Part shown: piece after piece, positions 23,086 through 31,361 of the stretch
How the letters are laid out: each line of letters opens with the position of its first letter
How positions within the stretch are numbered: the first letter of the stretch is position 1
Origin: Candidatus Woesearchaeota archaeon
GTDB lineage: Archaea > Nanobdellota > Nanobdellia > SCGC-AAA011-G17 > JACPNG01
DNA length: 53,837 nt
Direction: 5' to 3'
Assembly (NCBI GenBank): GCA_016185605.1
Contig: JACPNG010000009.1
Location: 1 to 53,837, forward strand
Notes under the pieces: generated by a model
The model's input: the letters and a program-made list of their open reading frames with translations, nothing else
What the model was told of the DNA's origin: nothing
Database searches by the model: none
Program-made: the position numbers and the translations under genes

Positions 23086-23278
23086 TTATGACATATAAAG
23101 TTTGATTTTTTATCTTAAATAATATATAATAATTATTTTTTTCTATTTCAAATTTATCTTTTTTCTTTCTCGGATTTTTTGTTGTTAAAATAATCTCGAC
23201 AACTTTATCCCATGAAACTTCTTTTTTGTGCTCCTTAAGATAATGCTCTGTTGGTTTTATGCTTGTAAAATAAACCAT
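23069..23278 (-). CDS. Probable toxin of the Zn-ribbon antitoxin pair
   Basis: Small basic protein of 69 aa, MVYFTSIKPTEHYLKEHKKEVSWDKVVEIILTT-type start, then KKKDKFEIEKNNYYILFK and TLYVINAKR. The helix-strand-strand pattern with a conserved H-x-K-like start resembles DUF4258/RelE-like or MqsR-like small toxins. Similarity is by pattern only. The toxin-before-antitoxin order and the 17-nt overlap are the strongest support. Confidence 0.6.
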   Translation of the reverse strand: MVYFTSIKPTEHYLKEHKKEVSWDKVVEIILTTKNPRKKKDKFEIEKNNYYILFKIKNQTLYVINAKRS

Positions 23279-23346
23279 AATATCAAAAATGTAGTATAAA
23301 TGACTATATAAATTTTTCTGATAATTAAGACAAGGGTAGAGATAAT

Positions 23347-23727
23347 TTAGTCTTCTGGCTTCTTTGTTTTAAAGGTAGAAGCTAAATCTATTATATATTT
23401 GCCTTCTTCTAATCTATAAACCAAAGGCTTTCCCTTGAATAACTCAACAATATCCAATTCATATTTTCCAGGCTGCAATATTCTTATTGATTCCAAATCC
23501 AATATAACCGGCTTGTCATCCTCCTCCAATCCAACAATGTCATAAATATCCTGCTGGATTTGCAGCTTATCCTCATCTGTTAGACTATCTGTAATTTTTT
23601 GGGCTTCCTCCAGATTGCCTTTTTTAATAAAAAAGAAAAACTTATTGTTGCAGTCAGCGCATCCTTTTAAAATCTCATTAGAACCATCTGGATAAATCTT
23701 ACCGCATTTAACACATTGGTGTGGCAT
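23347..23727 (-). CDS. arvC: OapC/ArvC-type Zn-ribbon protein (DUF2072)
   Basis: Product of 126 aa. N-terminal zinc ribbon HQCVKCGKIYPDGSNEILKGCADCNNKFFFF, then a helical linker and a beta-rich C-terminal half (GKYELDIVELF, PLVYRLEEGKYIIDLAS). It matches the archaeal Zn-ribbon family found next to a DUF2073 protein and an Era-like GTPase. In haloarchaea the three genes (OapA/B/C, renamed ArvA/B/C) are linked to extracellular vesicle formation. It lies 1 nt after the DUF2073 gene. Symbol by family and context. Confidence 0.8.
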   Translation of the reverse strand: MPHQCVKCGKIYPDGSNEILKGCADCNNKFFFFIKKGNLEEAQKITDSLTDEDKLQIQQDIYDIVGLEEDDKPVILDLESIRILQPGKYELDIVELFKGKPLVYRLEEGKYIIDLASTFKTKKPED

Positions 23728-23728
23728 A

Positions 23729-24103
23729 TTACTTTTTTCTTTTTCTTTTTAGGTTTTCAGTTAATAATAGAATCTTATTCGGGTCTCTTTTTATCTCTTT
23801 TACAACATTGGCTGGGCCGACAACAGTCAATCCGGTTCTGTCCCCAATTAATATGTTTATTAAAAACTCCTTCAAAAACTTATCCTTGTTGTTTGGATAT
23901 ATTGTGCATAATTCAATTCCTTTGAAGCTTTTTCCAACATACTCCATTGTCCTTTGTATTAAATCAGTTTCTTCTGTCGGCTTTAATCTACCTTCTATTA
24001 AAACTATTTTATTTTCCCTGACCAAATTCAGTATTTTTTTGATTTTTGAGCCAGAACTCAAAGATTCAATCTCTGAATATGGCAAAAACTGTAATGTTAA
24101 CAT
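23729..24103 (-). CDS. arvB: OapB/ArvB-type protein (DUF2073)
   Basis: Product of 124 aa, matching DUF2073: LQFLPYSEIESLSSGSKI, NKIVLIEGRLKPTEETDLIQRTME, FKGIELCTIYP, and a C-terminal GDRTGLTVVGPANVVKEIKRDPNKI. No membrane segment. Its ATG shares one base with the stop of the GTPase gene (TAATG). It is the middle gene of the vesiculation-type trio; its molecular role is unknown. Confidence 0.85.
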   Translation of the reverse strand: MLTLQFLPYSEIESLSSGSKIKKILNLVRENKIVLIEGRLKPTEETDLIQRTMEYVGKSFKGIELCTIYPNNKDKFLKEFLINILIGDRTGLTVVGPANVVKEIKRDPNKILLLTENLKRKRKK

Positions 24104-24735
24104 TATTTCACCAGCCTAAACAATGATTCATAAAACTCTTCGATATTGTGGCCTCTTTCAGCAGAAATCCCAAGAACCTCATATTGTGGGAAGGCATTCT
24201 CAACTTTTTTAATATTTGCTTTTCTAAGATCAATTTTATTGGCTAACACCAATACAGGAATATTTCTTGCTGCTAGATTCCCTATTATTGTTAGATTAAC
24301 CTGAGAATATGGATTTTGGGTTGCGTCTAGAACAACTAAAACAGCATCCATTCCGTCCAGCCATTTTATTGCCTCTATAACTCCTTTAGTTGCTTCCTTT
24401 GCCCTTTTCTTAGCTTCTTTTGATGGCAGTCTATACTTAAGAAAATCTTCATAGTCTATTTTTGTTGCTATTCCTGGAGTATCTACTAAATTAAATGTCA
24501 ATTCTTTTCTTTTATGCTTGACTTTTATTTTTTCTTTTACCTGGACAGTTCTGGTTTCATGCGGAATCCTTGAGACAGCACCCATCTCTTCGCCAAGCCA
24601 GTCTTTGCATATCCTATTAGCCAAAGTAGTTTTTCCGGCATTTGGGGGGCCATAAATTCCCAACTTCAAGCTTCTTCTCTGCTGGAATATCCTATAGAAT
24701 ACGTTAGTTATAAAATTCCTCAATCTAATTATCAT
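24103..24735 (-). CDS. arvA: OapA/ArvA-type Era-like GTPase
   Basis: Small GTPase of 210 aa. P-loop GIYGPPNAGKTTLANRI (about 27-43), switch region with THR-like HETRTVQ, DTPG (about 90), NKID (about 167) and GISAERG (G5). The basic, aromatic N-terminus LRNFITNVFYRIFQQRRS could touch membranes. In Haloferax this GTPase drives vesicle budding, and the order GTPase, DUF2073, Zn-ribbon is conserved here. Extension of the vesicle role to this organism is inference. Confidence 0.85.
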   Translation of the reverse strand: MIIRLRNFITNVFYRIFQQRRSLKLGIYGPPNAGKTTLANRICKDWLGEEMGAVSRIPHETRTVQVKEKIKVKHKRKELTFNLVDTPGIATKIDYEDFLKYRLPSKEAKKRAKEATKGVIEAIKWLDGMDAVLVVLDATQNPYSQVNLTIIGNLAARNIPVLVLANKIDLRKANIKKVENAFPQYEVLGISAERGHNIEEFYESLFRLVK

Positions 24736-24971
24736 AATATCTAAATTTAGCAGTAGTTAATTAATAAATTTTGTGGTAATTTTAAGCAGTTATTATATAA
24801 ATAGTAAGCTATATAAACAAAATAAAAAATGGTCTAAGAAATATCATTTTGTTTACACTCTAATAATTGCTTTTTTCATATATTCTGTTAAATTTTTTTT
24901 TATACATAAATGAATTTAATTTAGATAATATGCATGAAAAAGTTTATAAATAAATACACATACATACACAG

Positions 24972-25208
24972 ATGGCAACCAAAACAATATCAATAACAGA
25001 AGAGGCTTATGATATCCTAAACTCGAAGAAAGAAAAAACCGAAAGTTTCAGCGAGGCGATTGTTAAACTGTCTGGCAAAAGAAAATTATCATCTTTTTTT
25101 GGAGTTCTTAGCGAAAAAAGCGGGAGAGAATTAGAGGAAGAAATTAAAAAATCAAGAAAAAAGCATAGAAAACTGCATTTAGAAAGACTAAACAGAGTAA
25201 GAGTATGA
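24972..25208 (+). CDS. vapB: VapB-type antitoxin (DUF217)
   Basis: Product of 78 aa, TKTISITEEAYDILNSKKEKTESFSEAIVKL, the DUF217 ribbon-helix-helix-like N-terminus of archaeal VapB proteins, then a basic helical tail that would wrap the toxin. TATA box TTTATAAAT at 24943-24951 precedes the ATG by about 21-29 nt. Its stop overlaps the toxin start (ATGA). The 236-nt gap upstream holds only AT-rich promoter sequence. Confidence 0.88.
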   Translation: MATKTISITEEAYDILNSKKEKTESFSEAIVKLSGKRKLSSFFGVLSEKSGRELEEEIKKSRKKHRKLHLERLNRVRV

Positions 25209-25597
25209 TACTAGACACATCTTTTTTAATTGATTTATTAAGAGGCAAAGACAATAAGGTAAAAGATAGAATAGATAGACTAGACAAAGAATTCATTATC
25301 AAAGGGGTTGCTTCTATAAGCATAATGGAATTATGGCGCGGGGCTCTACAAAGCGCTAATGAAAAAGAAAAGAAAGATATTAATGAATTGTTAAAATCCT
25401 TATTGATATTTAATTTAGATGAAAACGCAGCTAAAGAAGCTGCAGAAATTGAATTTGAATTAACAAAAAATGGAGATATAATAGATCTAGAAGATATTAT
25501 GATTGCCGGAATTTCCAAAGTACGTAATGAAGTCCTGTTAACTAGAAATGTAAAACACTTCAAAAGAATTAAAGGCGTTAAGTTTGAAGAATATTGA
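25205..25597 (+). CDS. vapC: VapC-type PIN-domain toxin
   Basis: PIN-domain RNase of 130 aa. Acidic active-site positions are visible at D4 (ILDTSFLID), E in ISIMELWRG (about 42), and D/E in GDIIDLEDIMIAG (about 94-99), with ARNVKHF-like TRNVKHFKRI at the end. Paired with the upstream VapB by a 4-nt overlap. Target RNA unknown; PIN toxins of this class often cut tRNA or rRNA. Confidence 0.92.
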   Translation: MILDTSFLIDLLRGKDNKVKDRIDRLDKEFIIKGVASISIMELWRGALQSANEKEKKDINELLKSLLIFNLDENAAKEAAEIEFELTKNGDIIDLEDIMIAGISKVRNEVLLTRNVKHFKRIKGVKFEEY

Positions 25598-25652
25598 GTT
25601 ACAATCTTTAAAGATAGCAAATTATTTAAATCGTTGTTTTAAGATTATTGTC

Positions 25653-28519
25653 ATGGAAATAAGAAAACCACAACTAAAGAAGATAAGCGAAACAGAATGG
25701 GAGATTCCACAAAACTTTAAGCGAGGAATGAGGGTTCCTGCTAAAATAATAGGAACTAAAAGAATAGTGGATGAAATGGACTTACAAGTCTATGATCAGA
25801 TAACCAATGTAGCAACCCTACCTGGAATTGTCAAGTATGCATTTTGCATGCCTGATGGTCACATCTTTTTTAGTAAAAGCTAGAGAGAGACAAGTCAGGT
25901 TATGGATTTCCGATAGGTGGGGTGGCTGCTTTTGATCCAGAAGAAGGCGGGATAATATCGCCCGGAGGAATTTAAACCTTAGTCGGGTTTGATATCAACT
26001 GTCTTCACCCAGAAAGTTTAGTTTTAACTAGAGATGGTTATCAAAAAAAGATATCTGAATTTGATGATTTTGAAGATCATAGATTAAAGGTATTTGAGTT
26101 AAACGATCATATAGAGAGTGAAGCAGAAATTTTAGCTTATATTGGTAAAGAATATAATAAAGAAGTATTTAGACTAATGACTAAAACAGGAAAAGAGTTA
26201 ATATTAAGTTCTGAGCATCCTATATTTACTAAAGAAGGAATGAAGGAATTAAAAAACTTAAAAGTTGGCGAATCTATTGGCATTTTTCCTTTTGAAGGAG
26301 TAGAATATAAAGAGGGTAAAGACACAATAATTCTAAGAGAAGAAAATTTTGATAATTACACTGTTAAAGAATTGAAAAAAAGAGGTTTATTACCTCTAAA
26401 AGAGAATCATAATAAAATAGGATGTATAGCAAGAGTTTTTGGGTATATTTTAGGAGATGGTTATATATATAGAACAACTGAAAAAAGAAAGAATAGAAAA
26501 AAGTTAAGAGGTAGAATTTTAACTGGAGCGTGTGGAGAAAAATTAGGACTAGAGGATTTAAGAAGAGATATTACAAATTTGGGGTACAAACCTTCTAAGA
26601 TTTATGAAAGAATAAGGCTCATAAAAGGAAAGAATTATTATGGAAATTTTGAAACAAACTCGGAAGAATTCTGTATTCATATTAATAGTAAATCCTTTTC
26701 TTCATTTTTAAATAAATTAGGTATGCCTATTGGGAAAAGAGATTTTATTGAAGTCCCTAAATGGGTTATAGAAAGCCCTAAATGGGTTAAGAGAAATTTT
26801 CTTGCAGGATTCTTTGGTGCAGAACTTTCTAAACCAGATGTAATAAAAAAGATTTCTTATACATTCAGACAATGTTTTTTAACTATCGGTGTTAATAAAG
26901 AAAATAGAAAAGAAGGATTGGAGTTTTTAAAACAAATAGATCTATTATTAAAAGATTTTGATATTAAAACGACATCAATTTATGAAATACCAGGGACAGA
27001 CAAAACAATAGGGTTAAGATTAGTTATTTCTGGAAATGATGAGAATTTAATTAAGTTATTTTCAAAAATAGGGTATGAGTATAATAAAGAAAGACAATTC
27101 CTTAGTTGTGTAGCTACAGATTATTTGAAGAAGAAAAGAAGTTACAAGTCGGCGCTTAAAAATAGATATAAAAAACCAGATTTCCCAAATTTCTATGATT
27201 ATGTCAAGGAGATTGAGAATTCTGAATTACAAAAGACAGGAATGGTTTTTGAAGAAGTCAAAGAAATAAAACCCATAATCTATGACGGGTTATTATATGA
27301 CTTTACACTGAATCATAAAGACCATAATTTTATAGCAAATAATATAGTAGTATCAAACTGCGGTATGAGATTACTTACAACTAATTTAACATACAAAGAT
27401 GTACAGCCCAGACTTAAGGATTTAGTTAATAATTTATTTGAGAGGGTTCCAGCTGGTGTTGGTAGCAAAGGATTTGTTAAGTTAAGCTCTAAAGAATTTA
27501 AAGAGGCTGTTGAGTTGGGAGGAAAATGGTGTGTTGACAAAGGATATGGCTGGAAAGAAGATTTAGAATATACAGAAGAGAATGGATGCATGGCTGGAGC
27601 TGATTCTTCAAAAATTTCAGATAGGTCCATTCAAAGGGGATTAAATCAGATAGGAACCCTAGGAAGTGGAAATCATTACTTAGAAATCCAAAGGGTAAAA
27701 GAAGAAAACATGTTTGACAAGGAGACAGCTAAAAAACTAGGATTCTTTGATGATCAGATTGTAATAATGTTTCACTGTGGAAGTAGAGGATTTGGACATC
27801 AAGTTGCTACAGATTATCTGCAGACATTTCTAAAAGTAATGGAGCCAAAATATGGAATAAAAATTCTTGATAGAGAATTAGCTTGCGCTCCTTTTGACAG
27901 CAAGGAAGGCCAGGATTATTTTTCAGCAATGAAATGCGGAGTAAATATGAGCTTTGCTAATAGACAAACAATTGCTCATAGAATAAGAGAGGTATTTTCT
28001 AAAGTATTTAATCAAGATGCTGAAAAACTAGGAATGAAAACAGTTTATGATGTTGCGCATAATACAGCCAAATTAGAAAAGCATAAAGTAGATGGAAAGA
28101 TAAGAGAATTATTAGTTCATAGAAAAGGAGCAACAAGGGCATTTGGCCCTGGAAGGGATGAAATTCCAAAATCCCATAGAGATATTGGCCAGGTTGTTAT
28201 TATAGGAGGAAGTATGGAAACTGGCTCTTATGTTTTAACAGGAACTGAAAAAGGGATGGAAAAGACTTTTGGCTCAACTGCACATGGCGCTGGAAGAACA
28301 ATGTCAAGAACCAAAGCAAGGGGAATGTTCAGAGGGGATAAATTACAAAAAGATATGGAAGCAGATGGAATTTATGTTAAAACCACATCAATGTCTGGAC
28401 TGGCAGAAGAGGCTGGAAAGGCATACAAGGATGTTCACGAAGTCTGTGAGGCTGCTGAATTAGCCGGAATCTCCAAAAGAATTATTTCATTAATTCCAAT
28501 TGGAAATGTTAAGGGTTAA
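25653..28519 (+). CDS. rtcB: RtcB RNA ligase, split by two BHB-type mRNA introns and one intein
   Basis: 3'-phosphate RNA ligase that joins tRNA exons after BHB splicing. Exon 1 is 25653-25862 ([19 protein letters not shown] ... CMPDGH), exon 2 is 25895-25970 ([19 protein letters not shown]) and exon 3 runs from 25983. Exon 3 contains an intein (26000-27358) inserted in GFDIN|CGMRLL. The C-terminal extein has [24 protein letters not shown] and [11 protein letters not shown], the RtcB signatures (the guanylylation His lies in the last). Removing introns and intein gives 487 aa, normal for archaeal RtcB. Translated directly, the frame stops at a TAG inside intron 1 and a TAA inside intron 2. 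A TATA-like TTTAAA lies about 23-28 nt before the ATG. A decayed gene is the alternative, but the rest is well preserved. Confidence 0.9.
25863..25894 (+). other. Putative BHB pre-mRNA intron 1 of rtcB (32 nt)
   Basis: Insertion between the GH and GYGF codons of the conserved [13 protein letters not shown] motif. Length 32 nt (not a multiple of 3) with an in-frame TAG. Structure: outer helix CCTGA/TCAGG, central GGTC/GACA (three pairs plus one G-A mismatch), bulges AC|A and AG|T, and inner helix TCTTTTT/AGAGAGA. Cutting at these positions restores the frame as GH-S-GYGF. Confidence 0.75.
25971..25982 (+). other. Putative BHB pre-mRNA micro-intron 2 of rtcB (12 nt)
   Basis: Twelve bases (TTTAAACCTTAG) interrupt PGGI-GFDIN and bring an in-frame TAA. 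The flanks form a textbook BHB: outer helix CCCG/CGGG, 3-nt bulges AA|T and AG|T, central helix GAGG/CCTT (one G-U), and a TTAAA loop. Cutting after the second base of each bulge restores GGA ATC GGG TTT (G-I-G-F). Confidence 0.8.
26000..27358 (+). other. RtcB intein with LAGLIDADG endonuclease domain
   Basis: Intein of 453 aa. It starts with Cys1 in [14 protein letters not shown] (block A) and block B is [10 protein letters not shown]. The endonuclease has motifs [12 protein letters not shown] and [12 protein letters not shown], the second degenerate with Glu in place of the catalytic Asp. Block F is [23 protein letters not shown], and it ends VVSN before Cys+1 of CGMRLL. It lies in the FDINCG substrate-binding motif, a known RtcB intein site. 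Confidence 0.93.
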
Positions 28520-28550
28520 TGTTTAAAAACTATATTTCTACTTATTTTTT

Positions 28551-29420
28551 ATGAAAACCCCAATAACAATCATTACAGGATACCTGGGCAGTGGAAAGAC
28601 TACTTTGCTAAAGCATATACTAAAAGAAACTAAAGATAAACTAGCTATTATAATGAACGAATTTGGAGAGATAGCAATAGACTCAAAAATAATAAAAGGC
28701 AAGAATGTCAATATGAAGGAATTAGCCGGAGGCTGTGTATGCTGCTCTTTGACAGGAGAATTTGAAGCTGCTATAAATGAAATAATCCAGAAGATTAAAC
28801 CAGACTCTATTATTGTCGAGACTACTGGGGTGGCTGAGCCAGACGCTATTATTGTTGATATAGAAGAGAATATTTCTAATGTTAGTTTAGACGGAATTGT
28901 TACAATTGTTGATGCTGATGCAATGATAAGATATCCTACTTTAGGGCATACTGGGGTAATGCAGATAGAGATGGCTGATATAATTCTATTAAATAAAACA
29001 GATTTAATTAATAATAAACAAATTAAAGAAATAGAATCCAAAATAAAAAAAATAAATGATAAAGCCTTAATCTTCAAGACTGAAAATTGCAAGATTGATA
29101 TAGGCTATTTATTTGGAGTTAATACTAAAAAAATTATAAAAAAACACAATCATCATGAGATAAAAGTTGGGCATTTTGTTTATTCTTCCAATAAAATATT
29201 TGGCAGGAATAAATTTGAGGATTTTATCTCTAAACTTCCTAAAGAGGTTTACAGAGCTAAAGGTTTTGTTAAGTTTAAAGATTCTAGTTATTTGTTCAAT
29301 TATGTAGCTGGAAGATATGGTTTTGAAAAGTTTAAACATAATAAAAATGAATTAGTTTTTATTGGAGAGGGGATTAATAAAATTAAGTATAAAATTCTGA
29401 AAGAAATAGAGAAATTATAA
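28551..29420 (+). CDS. COG0523 (CobW/Zng1-like) G3E GTPase
   Basis: Metal-chaperone GTPase of 289 aa. Walker A GYLGSGKTT (10-18), the metal motif GGCVCCSL (CxCC, about 61-66), ETTGVAEP, and NKTDL (about 144). The C-terminal half is the CobW-C-like domain (KVGHFVYSS, RAKGFVKF, YVAGRYGFE). A His-rich KKHNHHEIKVGH linker could bind metal. Cargo (Zn, Co or other) cannot be read; a B12-dependent enzyme elsewhere in the window makes cobalt one option. Confidence 0.88.
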   Translation: MKTPITIITGYLGSGKTTLLKHILKETKDKLAIIMNEFGEIAIDSKIIKGKNVNMKELAGGCVCCSLTGEFEAAINEIIQKIKPDSIIVETTGVAEPDAIIVDIEENISNVSLDGIVTIVDADAMIRYPTLGHTGVMQIEMADIILLNKTDLINNKQIKEIESKIKKINDKALIFKTENCKIDIGYLFGVNTKKIIKKHNHHEIKVGHFVYSSNKIFGRNKFEDFISKLPKEVYRAKGFVKFKDSSYLFNYVAGRYGFEKFKHNKNELVFIGEGINKIKYKILKEIEKL

Positions 29421-29711
29421 TCAAACCCCAAACATAGCCCTTAATTCTTCGCTAGGTTCCCAAGGGGGATCAAATGTAACTTCTACATTAACGTTCTTGA
29501 CTCCATTTACTTCTTTTAATTTTTGCTTAACATCTTCCAGTAAAGCTGGACCATAAGGGCATGCTGGAGAGGTAAATGTCATTGTTACATCAACATTATC
29601 ATCATTTACATCTATGTTGTATACTAATTCCAATGTCCAGATATCCATATGCAATTCTGGATCATTTACTTTCTTTAACGCTTCAACAACATCATTCTTG
29701 GTTATCATCAT
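29421..29711 (-). CDS. MIP18/SufT-like Fe-S assembly protein (DUF59)
   Basis: Product of 96 aa. DUF59 fold with VVEALKKVNDPELHMDIWTLELVYNI, the conserved Cys region TSPACPYGPALLEDV, and VEVTFDPPWEPSEELRAMFGV. The family helps deliver or maturate Fe-S clusters. A start Met doublet (MMITKND) leaves a one-residue uncertainty. Convergent with the COG0523 gene without a gap. Confidence 0.9.
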   Translation of the reverse strand: MMITKNDVVEALKKVNDPELHMDIWTLELVYNIDVNDDNVDVTMTFTSPACPYGPALLEDVKQKLKEVNGVKNVNVEVTFDPPWEPSEELRAMFGV

Positions 29712-29758
29712 ATTATCCTAATGTAAATATATATAAATCTTATTATATAAAAGATAAT

Positions 29759-30184
29759 ATGCCCTATAAATTCCTAGAAAATGTATCAATAGCAGACATA
29801 GCTTTTGAAGCAAAAAATAATAATTTAAACAGATTATTTGAGGATTGTGCTCTAGCAACCTTTGATACAATGGCTGATTTAAAAAAAGTAAAGCCAAAAA
29901 TAAAAAAAGAGATAAAATTGCAATCTGATAATATAGAAAATTTATTGTTTAAATTCCTGGAAGAATTAGTTTTTTTGAAGGATGCAAAATATCTAGTTTT
30001 TAATAAATTCAAAGTAAATATAAAAGAAGATAAAATATTTGAGTTAAAAGCCACAGCTTTTGGAGATAATATAGATATTAAAAAGCACAATCTAAAAGTT
30101 GATGTCAAGGCTGTAACTATGCACAAGTTTAAGGTAGAAAAAATAAATAATATCTGGAAAGCCTTTGTTATATTAGATGTATAA
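29759..30184 (+). CDS. Archease, RtcB activator
   Basis: Archease of 141 aa, which promotes RtcB guanylylation and turnover. Visible features are the N-terminal YKFLENVSIADIAFEAKNN (D at the conserved ADIA site), EDCALATFDTMADL, FKFLEELVFLKDAKYLVF, the KATAFGDNIDIKKHNLKVDVKAVTMH segment (metal/acidic loop) and a closing WKAFVILDV. ATG 29759 is chosen over the longer frame at 29576: TATA box TATATAAAT sits about 21-29 nt upstream, and homologues begin near here. It is 1.2 kb from rtcB on the same strand with its own promoter. Confidence 0.92.
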   Translation: MPYKFLENVSIADIAFEAKNNNLNRLFEDCALATFDTMADLKKVKPKIKKEIKLQSDNIENLLFKFLEELVFLKDAKYLVFNKFKVNIKEDKIFELKATAFGDNIDIKKHNLKVDVKAVTMHKFKVEKINNIWKAFVILDV

Positions 30185-30601
30185 TTATTCTAAACTCCAG
30201 AGCCATAATCTTACAATTTTCGGATTCTGGTTTTCTATTGTTGATCCTATTACAATATCGCTTGCATAAACATCCTTGTCTATTGGGGTTGGAACAACAC
30301 AATTAGTTGTATCACATATCTTAATGCTGTAATTATAGCCAAACGGAATATTTTGATCTACAATGGATGTAAATACAATTGAATTTTCGCATAAAGGGTT
30401 GTTTACTATGCACTCTCTGGAAGTCTCATTATATGATAATTCATTTAGGATAAAATTCTGGGCTCCTTCTACTATATTTGGAACATCCGGCTCTTGCTCT
30501 GGCCTCTGAGGAATTAAAAAGAAAACCACCATTAATAATATTATTATGGCTATAAAAGCTTCTACTGTCCTTATATATGCTTTTTTATTCAAATTCACCA
30601 A
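30185..30601 (-). CDS. Pilin-like protein of type IV pilus operon
   Basis: Product of 138 aa with a prepilin-like N-terminus: NKKAYIRTVEAFIAIIILLMVVFFLIP, a basic stretch, an acidic E and a hydrophobic helix. The soluble domain has two Cys pairs (ECIVNNPLCE, CDTTNCV). It is the last gene of the pilus operon and overlaps the preceding one by 17 nt. It may be a minor pilin. It is convergent with archease, directly adjacent. Confidence 0.65.
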   Translation of the reverse strand: MVNLNKKAYIRTVEAFIAIIILLMVVFFLIPQRPEQEPDVPNIVEGAQNFILNELSYNETSRECIVNNPLCENSIVFTSIVDQNIPFGYNYSIKICDTTNCVVPTPIDKDVYASDIVIGSTIENQNPKIVRLWLWSLE

Positions 30602-31361
30602 CCCTTACATTTAAGGTAATCCCATATAATTCTCCTTTATCACCAATTATCCAATCTTTCCATTCTTTCACAAAGACATCTGTTTGATCTAGTGATTCTT
30701 TCATATTATAGGAGAAGATTATATCATTTTGTGCATATTGTTTCTTAGTTGTATTTGCCAATATTATAGAAAAATCCTTAGATTCTGGAAAATTCCAATC
30801 ATCCTTAAGAAATTTTACATCAGGATTTAAATTTTTTAATTTATTAAAATCAATCCCCTGTATATCTTCTTTTACCCCTAAGCTGTATGAAAAGTTAAAT
30901 TGGTTGTCAATGTCTATTAATTCAACTGGATTTTTGTTTTTGTAATTATTGCCCTTAAAATATAATATCCAGAATAAGTTTAATTTTCCCTGCTCAACAA
31001 AACCGTCAAATTTAAGTTTCTTATCCTGGGTTATATCAAAATTCAGAATATTCTTGTCTTTGTCCAATATTGCAAATTCATTTTTATTTCCTTCAAAAGG
31101 CAGTTGATCATTTATCTCTATTTTATATAATCCGCTTTGAGGCGGGGATTCTTTTGTATAATCTGAGGTGTTAATGAATAATGCTGTTTTTTCAATTGTT
31201 GCATAGACATCATCTTTTAGGTTATCTTGTATTATTGAGATTAATATGTTATTCTCCATTACAGGCTGTAATCCAGGCCTTAGGAATATTATTAATCCAA
31301 TAGTATATATCAAAAATATCCCAATGCTGATTGCCCAATCTACTTGCGATGTTCCTTTCAT
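30585..31361 (-). CDS. Pilus-operon protein with class III-like signal
   Basis: Product of 258 aa. The N-terminus MKGTSQVDWAISIGIFLIYTIGLIIFL resembles archaeal type IV pilin signals (KG followed by a hydrophobic helix). The rest is a beta-rich extracellular domain with no motif that I recognise. It overlaps the upstream platform gene by 4 nt, so it belongs to the same transcript. Confidence 0.6.
   Translation of the reverse strand: MKGTSQVDWAISIGIFLIYTIGLIIFLRPGLQPVMENNILISIIQDNLKDDVYATIEKTALFINTSDYTKESPPQSGLYKIEINDQLPFEGNKNEFAILDKDKNILNFDITQDKKLKFDGFVEQGKLNLFWILYFKGNNYKNKNPVELIDIDNQFNFSYSLGVKEDIQGIDFNKLKNLNPDVKFLKDDWNFPESKDFSIILANTTKKQYAQNDIIFSYNMKESLDQTDVFVKEWKDWIIGDKGELYGITLNVRVGEFE

Noticed and set aside
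23721-24119. Plus-strand frame of 132 aa
   Set aside because: Antisense shadow of the DUF2073 gene.
24736-24971. Possible gene or RNA in the 236-nt gap before vapB
   Set aside because: Only AT-rich sequence and the vapB TATA box are visible; no frame or stable fold stood out.
25653-25999. rtcB as a simple frameshifted pseudogene
   Set aside because: Both breaks are exact insertions in conserved motifs with matching BHB structure, the frame is fully restored, and the remaining 387 codons are intact.
28538-29092. Minus-strand frame of 184 aa
   Set aside because: Antisense shadow of the COG0523 GTPase gene with hydrophobic low-complexity translation.
29576-29758. N-terminal extension of archease
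   Set aside because: His-rich, antisense to the MIP18 gene; archease homologues and the promoter both fit the start at 29759.
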